Assembly (NCBI RefSeq): GCF_007998985.1
Contig: NZ_CP041659.1
Location: forward strand, 1,672,001 to 1,736,000
Length of the DNA stretch: 64,000 bases
Reading direction: 5' to 3'
Origin: Sphingomonas xanthus
GTDB taxonomy: Bacteria > Pseudomonadota > Alphaproteobacteria > Sphingomonadales > Sphingomonadaceae
The notes under the pieces are model-generated. The model had not been told where the DNA came from, searched no databases, and worked only from the letters and a program-made list of their open reading frames with translations. The stretch's first letter is position 1; the number at the start of each line of letters is the position of its first letter. Positions 60,730 through 64,000 of this stretch are shown piece after piece. Both the position numbers and the translations under genes were made by a program.

Positions 60730-61665
60730 GTGGATAATCTTACCCATGGCCTTGTCGGGGCGATGCTCGGGCAGATGGGACTCAAACGGCTCAGCGGCCG
60801 GGCCATGGCGACGTTGGTCATCGCGGGAAATATCCCCGATATCGATGCGCTGACCACGCTGGTCGGTACGGAAAGCCTCGCGCTGCGCCGGGGGATCACC
60901 CATGGGCCGATCGCGCTGGCGGTCCTGCCCGTGCTGCTGGCGGCGCTGGTGATCGCCTATGACCGTTGGCGGCCTTGCAAGGTCCCGCTGCGGCCCGGGC
61001 CGCTGATCATTGCCGCTTACATTGGCACCCTCAGCCATCCTGCTTTGGACTGGCTCAACAGCTATGGCATTCGGCTGCTCGAGCCTTTTTCTAGCCGCTG
61101 GTTTGCCGGTGATACGCTGTTCATCATCGACATTTGGGTGTGGGTTGCGCTGACCCTCTCCTTCCTCGCGGCGCGGCGGAGCGAGAAGCGCGGCGGCGAT
61201 GAGCGGCGGATCGCTTGGATGGGGTTCGCGGTCGTCGGCCTCTATATCTTCGCCAACGGCCTTTTCACGGGTCATAGCGAGCGGGCAACGACAGCACTGC
61301 TTGAACAGCGCGGCGTCCAGCCCGCGCTGGTCGTTGCCAACCCGGTCCCCGGCATATTCTGGCAGCGCAAGATGCTTTGGCGCGACGCGCAAGGATTTGG
61401 CCAGGGGCAGTCGCTGCTGCTCCATGGCATCCGCCTTCCTGGCAGTCGGACCCCGCTTGGCCTCGAAGACCCGTTGCTTGCAGCGGCTCGCGAGCGGCCC
61501 GATGTCCGCGCCTTCCTGTTCTGGTCGCGAATGCCGATCGTCATCGACATTGAGGGGCGGCGGGTGCTGACCGACCAACGCTTCACGGACCGCGCTGGGG
61601 GAGAAGCGCCGGCGCAGGAAGGCAATCGCTTTCGCTACAATCCGTTTACCATCCCGCTCGAATGA
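60730..61665 (+). CDS. YdjM/DUF457-like membrane-bound metal-dependent hydrolase
   Basis: A 311-residue membrane protein with about five hydrophobic segments. It begins NLTHGLVGAMLGQMG and has GNIPDIDALT, RRGITHGPIALAV and GTLSHPALDWLNSYGIRLL, the His/Asp pattern of the LexA-regulated YdjM family (predicted metal-dependent phospholipase C-like fold). Actual activity is unknown. The start is GTG 60730, 11 bp after korB. Confidence 0.85.
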   Translation: MDNLTHGLVGAMLGQMGLKRLSGRAMATLVIAGNIPDIDALTTLVGTESLALRRGITHGPIALAVLPVLLAALVIAYDRWRPCKVPLRPGPLIIAAYIGTLSHPALDWLNSYGIRLLEPFSSRWFAGDTLFIIDIWVWVALTLSFLAARRSEKRGGDERRIAWMGFAVVGLYIFANGLFTGHSERATTALLEQRGVQPALVVANPVPGIFWQRKMLWRDAQGFGQGQSLLLHGIRLPGSRTPLGLEDPLLAAARERPDVRAFLFWSRMPIVIDIEGRRVLTDQRFTDRAGGEAPAQEGNRFRYNPFTIPLE

Positions 61666-61737
61666 GCGCTGAACCAATAGGGACTTGCGTCGTTACCGCC
61701 GGACGCCGAGGGTCGGCCGCATGATAGGAGGAATGGG

Positions 61738-62088
61738 ATGGCGAAGGCGAAGTCAGCGGGCGAGGGGCCCAAGAAGAAAAAGGCCAAGGACGCGGCTAAG
61801 ACCAAGCCGGCCCCCAAAAAGCGCGCGACGAAGAAGGCCGAGCATCGCGGCTTCGACGCTCTCGCCAAGATGGCCGACCACCCGCTGGTCGCCGACCTGC
61901 TGGCCGTGGGTGCAATGGCTGCGGTGGCGGCGATTGCCGAACAGGGATTTTCCAGCAAGGAGGCGGGCAAGAAGGGCGGTGGCTCGTCGCGCGCCGTCAA
62001 GGCAGCTGGCCAGGCCGCTGCGATGGCGATCGGCAAGCGGCTGATCACTGAATTCGAAGCCGTGAAGAAGGATTCGAAGAAAGCCTAG
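61738..62088 (+). CDS. Lys/Ala-rich basic protein of unknown function
   Basis: A 116-residue protein. The first 35 residues are a Lys/Ala/Pro-rich basic tail (KKKKAKDAAKTKPAPKKRATKKAEH), like histone H1-type or DNA-binding tails. The rest is an Ala/Gly-rich hydrophobic-amphipathic segment (ADLLAVGAMAAVAAIAEQ, AAGQAAAMAIGKRLI). GGAGGAATGGG precedes the ATG. It may bind nucleic acids or membranes; no family recognised. Its stop overlaps the rsmD stop by 4 bases. Confidence 0.75.
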   Translation: MAKAKSAGEGPKKKKAKDAAKTKPAPKKRATKKAEHRGFDALAKMADHPLVADLLAVGAMAAVAAIAEQGFSSKEAGKKGGGSSRAVKAAGQAAAMAIGKRLITEFEAVKKDSKKA

Positions 62089-62621
62089 CGGCGAAGCAGT
62101 GTCAGCCGCGCCCGGCCGACGTCGCGGATCGCGTCAACAGTCCAGTCGGAAGGCGGTGCGACCGCATCGCCGCGCTGCGTTTCCACCGCCATCCAGCCGC
62201 CGTCCTCCAGCCAGTCCGCCTTGGCAATCGCCGCGGCGACGGCGCTACCCGATCCCGGCGCATAGGGCGGGTCGGCCAGTACGAGGTCGAACGGTCCGCT
62301 AGCTGGGAGCGCCGTTGCGGAGGTCGGCCGCACCGAAACCCCGGTCGCACCGAGTGCCGCGATATTGGATTCGATGGCGCGTAGAGCAGCTCGGTCGTTC
62401 TCGATGAAGGTTGCCTCGGCCGCGCCGCGCGAAAGCGCTTCAAGCCCCAACGCACCGCTTCCGGCGTAAAGGTCGGCAACGCGCAACCCCTCGAAGCTGC
62501 CGAGCCGGCTGACGAGCATGGAGAATAATGTCTCGCGGGTCCGGTCCGCAGTGGGGCGGGTGCCGGCGCCCGGCGGCGCGACCAGTTTTCGCCCGCGCCA
62601 CCGCCCGGCGATGATCCTCAT
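62085..62621 (-). CDS. rsmD: 16S rRNA (guanine(966)-N(2))-methyltransferase
   Basis: A 178-residue SAM methyltransferase: MRIIAGRWRGRKLVAPPG at the start (the RsmD signature), RPTADRTRETLFSML, SAM loop VADLYAGSGALGLEALSRGA, and the catalytic motif LADPPYAPG. It methylates G966 of 16S rRNA during 30S assembly. The ATG at 62619-62621 overlaps the rluB stop (ATGA), a common pairing in alphaproteobacteria. A longer frame inside rluB is rejected. Confidence 0.95.
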   Translation of the reverse strand: MRIIAGRWRGRKLVAPPGAGTRPTADRTRETLFSMLVSRLGSFEGLRVADLYAGSGALGLEALSRGAAEATFIENDRAALRAIESNIAALGATGVSVRPTSATALPASGPFDLVLADPPYAPGSGSAVAAAIAKADWLEDGGWMAVETQRGDAVAPPSDWTVDAIRDVGRARLTLLRR

Positions 62622-63442
62622 TTCAGGGTCTGGCGAAAGCGGAACAGATCTTCGCGTTGTACCTCGATAATGTCGCCAGGTGCCGCTCCGTCGGCACTGA
62701 ACGGGCCATAGGCGGTACGGATCAGCCGGGACACCTGCATGCCAAGATAGGCCAGCACGTTGCGAACCTCGCGGTTCTTTCCTTCGGTCAGCGACAATTC
62801 GATCCAGCAATTGCGCCCGGTGCGCCGTTCCAGGTTGGCGTCGATCGAGCCGTAGCGGATGCCGTCGATGCTCACCCCTTCCGACAATTGTTCGAGCTGC
62901 GCCTGGGTCACGTCACCGAACGCCCGGGCGCGATAGCGCCGCACGACCCCGGTGCTCGGCAGTTCGAGCTGGCGCTTCAGCTCCCCGTCATTGGTCAGCA
63001 ACAGCAGCCCCTCGGTTGCATAGTCGAGGCGGCCGACCGGCATCAGCCGCGGCAGCCCGGCGGGCAGCTTGTCGTAAATGGTCGGTCGGCCCTTGGGGTC
63101 GCGCGCCGCCGTCAGGCATCCGGGAGGCTTGTAGAACAGGAAGAGCCGCGCCGCGCCGGCGGGCTTAACCGGCTGGCCGTCGACCGTCACCCCCGCCAGG
63201 CTTTCCAGCAGCGTGGCGGGCGTCGTCAGCGTTTCTCCGTTGAGCGCGATCCGTCCCTCGGCGATCATCCGTTCGATGTCGCGGCGCGACGCGATCCCGG
63301 CGCGGGCGAGCAGCTTGGCGATTCGCTGCGGACCTTCGTTGCGCGCCGGTCCCGGCTTGGGACCAGGTGCTGGCCTGGGGCCTTTCGATCGCCGTGGCAC
63401 TGCTGGGCGCTTCGTTCGTTGCGGGGGAGGATTGTTTTTCAT
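62618..63442 (-). CDS. rluB: 23S rRNA pseudouridine synthase of the RluB/RsuA family
   Basis: A 274-residue protein with a Pro/Lys-rich basic N-terminal extension (about 35 residues), an S4 RNA-binding domain (RIAKLLARAGIASRRDIERMIAEGRIALNG) and a pseudouridine synthase domain with the catalytic Asp in PVGRLDYATEGLLLLTND and the GKNREVRN motif. It makes pseudouridine in 23S (RluB) or 16S (RsuA) rRNA; RluB is favoured by length. The C-terminus overlaps rsmD. Confidence 0.92.
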   Translation of the reverse strand: MKNNPPPQRTKRPAVPRRSKGPRPAPGPKPGPARNEGPQRIAKLLARAGIASRRDIERMIAEGRIALNGETLTTPATLLESLAGVTVDGQPVKPAGAARLFLFYKPPGCLTAARDPKGRPTIYDKLPAGLPRLMPVGRLDYATEGLLLLTNDGELKRQLELPSTGVVRRYRARAFGDVTQAQLEQLSEGVSIDGIRYGSIDANLERRTGRNCWIELSLTEGKNREVRNVLAYLGMQVSRLIRTAYGPFSADGAAPGDIIEVQREDLFRFRQTLK

Positions 63443-63453
63443 ACGGGTTAAAG

Positions 63454-63885
63454 ATGCTGTTCGGGAAGCGTAAGCGGATCGTCAATAGAATCCTCATCGT
63501 CGAGGACGAGCCATTGACGGCGTTCGACAATGAAAACCTCCTCGGCGACGAGGGGTATGAGGTGGTGGCGACGCTCGATCGTTTCGCCGATGCAGTCGAA
63601 ACACTGGACAAGGAACAGGTTGACCTGATCCTCTCCGATGTCCGGCTGACGGGCGAGCGAAGCGGGATCGACCTTGCCAAGGTCGCGCAACAGCGCGGCA
63701 TCCCGATTGTGTTCGTTACTGGAATGCCGCCCGAAAATGCGTCGGAACTAGTCCTCGGCTGCCTGCTAAAGCCTTATAGCGATCGGACATTGAAATCGGC
63801 ACTGGCCGCGGTCGAACGTCATCTCGCGGGCGAAAATGCCCGCCCGCCCAAGGGGCTGACGCTCTACCCGCTGGCAGAATCCTGA
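63454..63885 (+). CDS. Receiver-only response regulator
   Basis: A 143-residue CheY-like protein. NRILIVEDEPL supplies the acidic pair, ILSDVRL the phosphoacceptor Asp, VFVTG the conserved Thr and LLKPYSDRTL the Lys-Pro; no output domain follows. It is likely a phosphorelay intermediate or part of the general stress circuit common in sphingomonads. The ATG at 63454 is preferred; the frame is open further upstream into the divergent rluB gene. The end overlaps the next minus-strand gene by 22 bases. Confidence 0.85.
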   Translation: MLFGKRKRIVNRILIVEDEPLTAFDNENLLGDEGYEVVATLDRFADAVETLDKEQVDLILSDVRLTGERSGIDLAKVAQQRGIPIVFVTGMPPENASELVLGCLLKPYSDRTLKSALAAVERHLAGENARPPKGLTLYPLAES

Positions 63886-64000
63886 ATCGCCGTTTCGATC
63901 TTGCGGTGGAAATCGGCGATTCCGTTTTCCAATGTTCCAATGACCACGTCCTGGATCTCGCCCGACTTCAGCCCGCGATGGCATAGCGCGGCGGCGTGAA
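63864..64000 (-). CDS. Partial gene at the window edge, C-terminus only
   Basis: The 45 visible codons end at TAG (63864-63866). The peptide reads AAALCHRGLKSGEIQD, VVIGTLENGIADFHRKIE, TAIQDSASG. It is in the frame with codon bias typical of the neighbourhood. The family cannot be named from this fragment. It converges on the response regulator with a 22-base overlap. Confidence 0.55.
   Translation of the reverse strand, partial: HAAALCHRGLKSGEIQDVVIGTLENGIADFHRKIETAIQDSASG

Overview
The window looks like a chromosomal segment of a GC-rich alphaproteobacterium, most likely a member of the Sphingomonadales. Pointers are the tsaB-rimI-mucR-fur block, a PopZ/DUF2497 protein, a MucR regulator, class I PhaC, KorAB-type 2-oxoacid oxidoreductase and a beta-barrel protein with the C-terminal polyproline / CPDGS layout common in sphingomonads. 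Assignments rest on motif and family recognition by eye; no database search was run.

Layout. (1) 1-11.7 kb, almost all minus strand: Fur (cut by the window edge), MucR, RimI, TsaB and an Nfu-type Fe-S carrier, then a valine/isobutyrate catabolic operon (isobutyryl-CoA dehydrogenase, PHA synthase, 3-hydroxyisobutyryl-CoA hydrolase, enoyl-CoA hydratase, 3-hydroxyisobutyrate dehydrogenase) with the mmsA step just upstream, interrupted by two paralogous lipoproteins. (2) 11.8-23.9 kb: M28 peptidase, RNase R, FMN reductase, kynureninase, dCTP deaminase, DnaB with a coupled conserved unknown, AstD, SelO and an alpha/beta hydrolase. (3) 24-37.3 kb: small porin-like protein, SCO/PCu(A)C copper delivery pair, tRNA-Cys, PIMT-like protein, TolC, PopZ-like protein, S9 peptidase, ValS, VOC protein, lipid kinase, HemB, APC permease and a lipoprotein. 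(4) 37.4-50.2 kb: a 12.7-kb element integrated in tRNA-Arg(ACG). (5) 50.2-64 kb: beta-barrel protein, small secreted/zinc-ribbon/membrane proteins, AstB-AstA-M20 hydrolase, RppH, KorA-micropeptide-KorB, YdjM-like membrane protein, RsmD, RluB and a receiver-only response regulator.

The island is the most interesting part. It is bounded by a perfect 48-bp direct repeat made of the 3' part of the tRNA gene, and its tyrosine integrase lies about 150 bp from the right repeat. Next to the integrase are an AlpA-type HTH protein, a RepA-like RecA-fold ATPase and a pair of inverted iteron-like repeats: the core of a phage-satellite-like or integrative element. The cargo is defensive: a C5 cytosine methyltransferase, a NaeI-family restriction endonuclease, Vsr, a TIR-STAND-TPR protein with an altered P-loop, two HNH nucleases, a DUF3800 protein and a GIY-YIG nuclease. 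The likely picture is layered immunity: restriction-modification with mismatch repair of its own mutagenic by-product, backed by a TIR (NAD-consuming) abortive-infection effector. The HNH/DUF3800/GIY-YIG group on the opposite strand is of unknown role.

Elsewhere, a 28-codon membrane micropeptide gene is wedged between korA and korB with ATGA overlaps on both sides, and phaC sits inside the valine operon with 4-bp overlaps on both sides. Many long antisense open frames exist because of the high GC; these were treated as shadows and left out.
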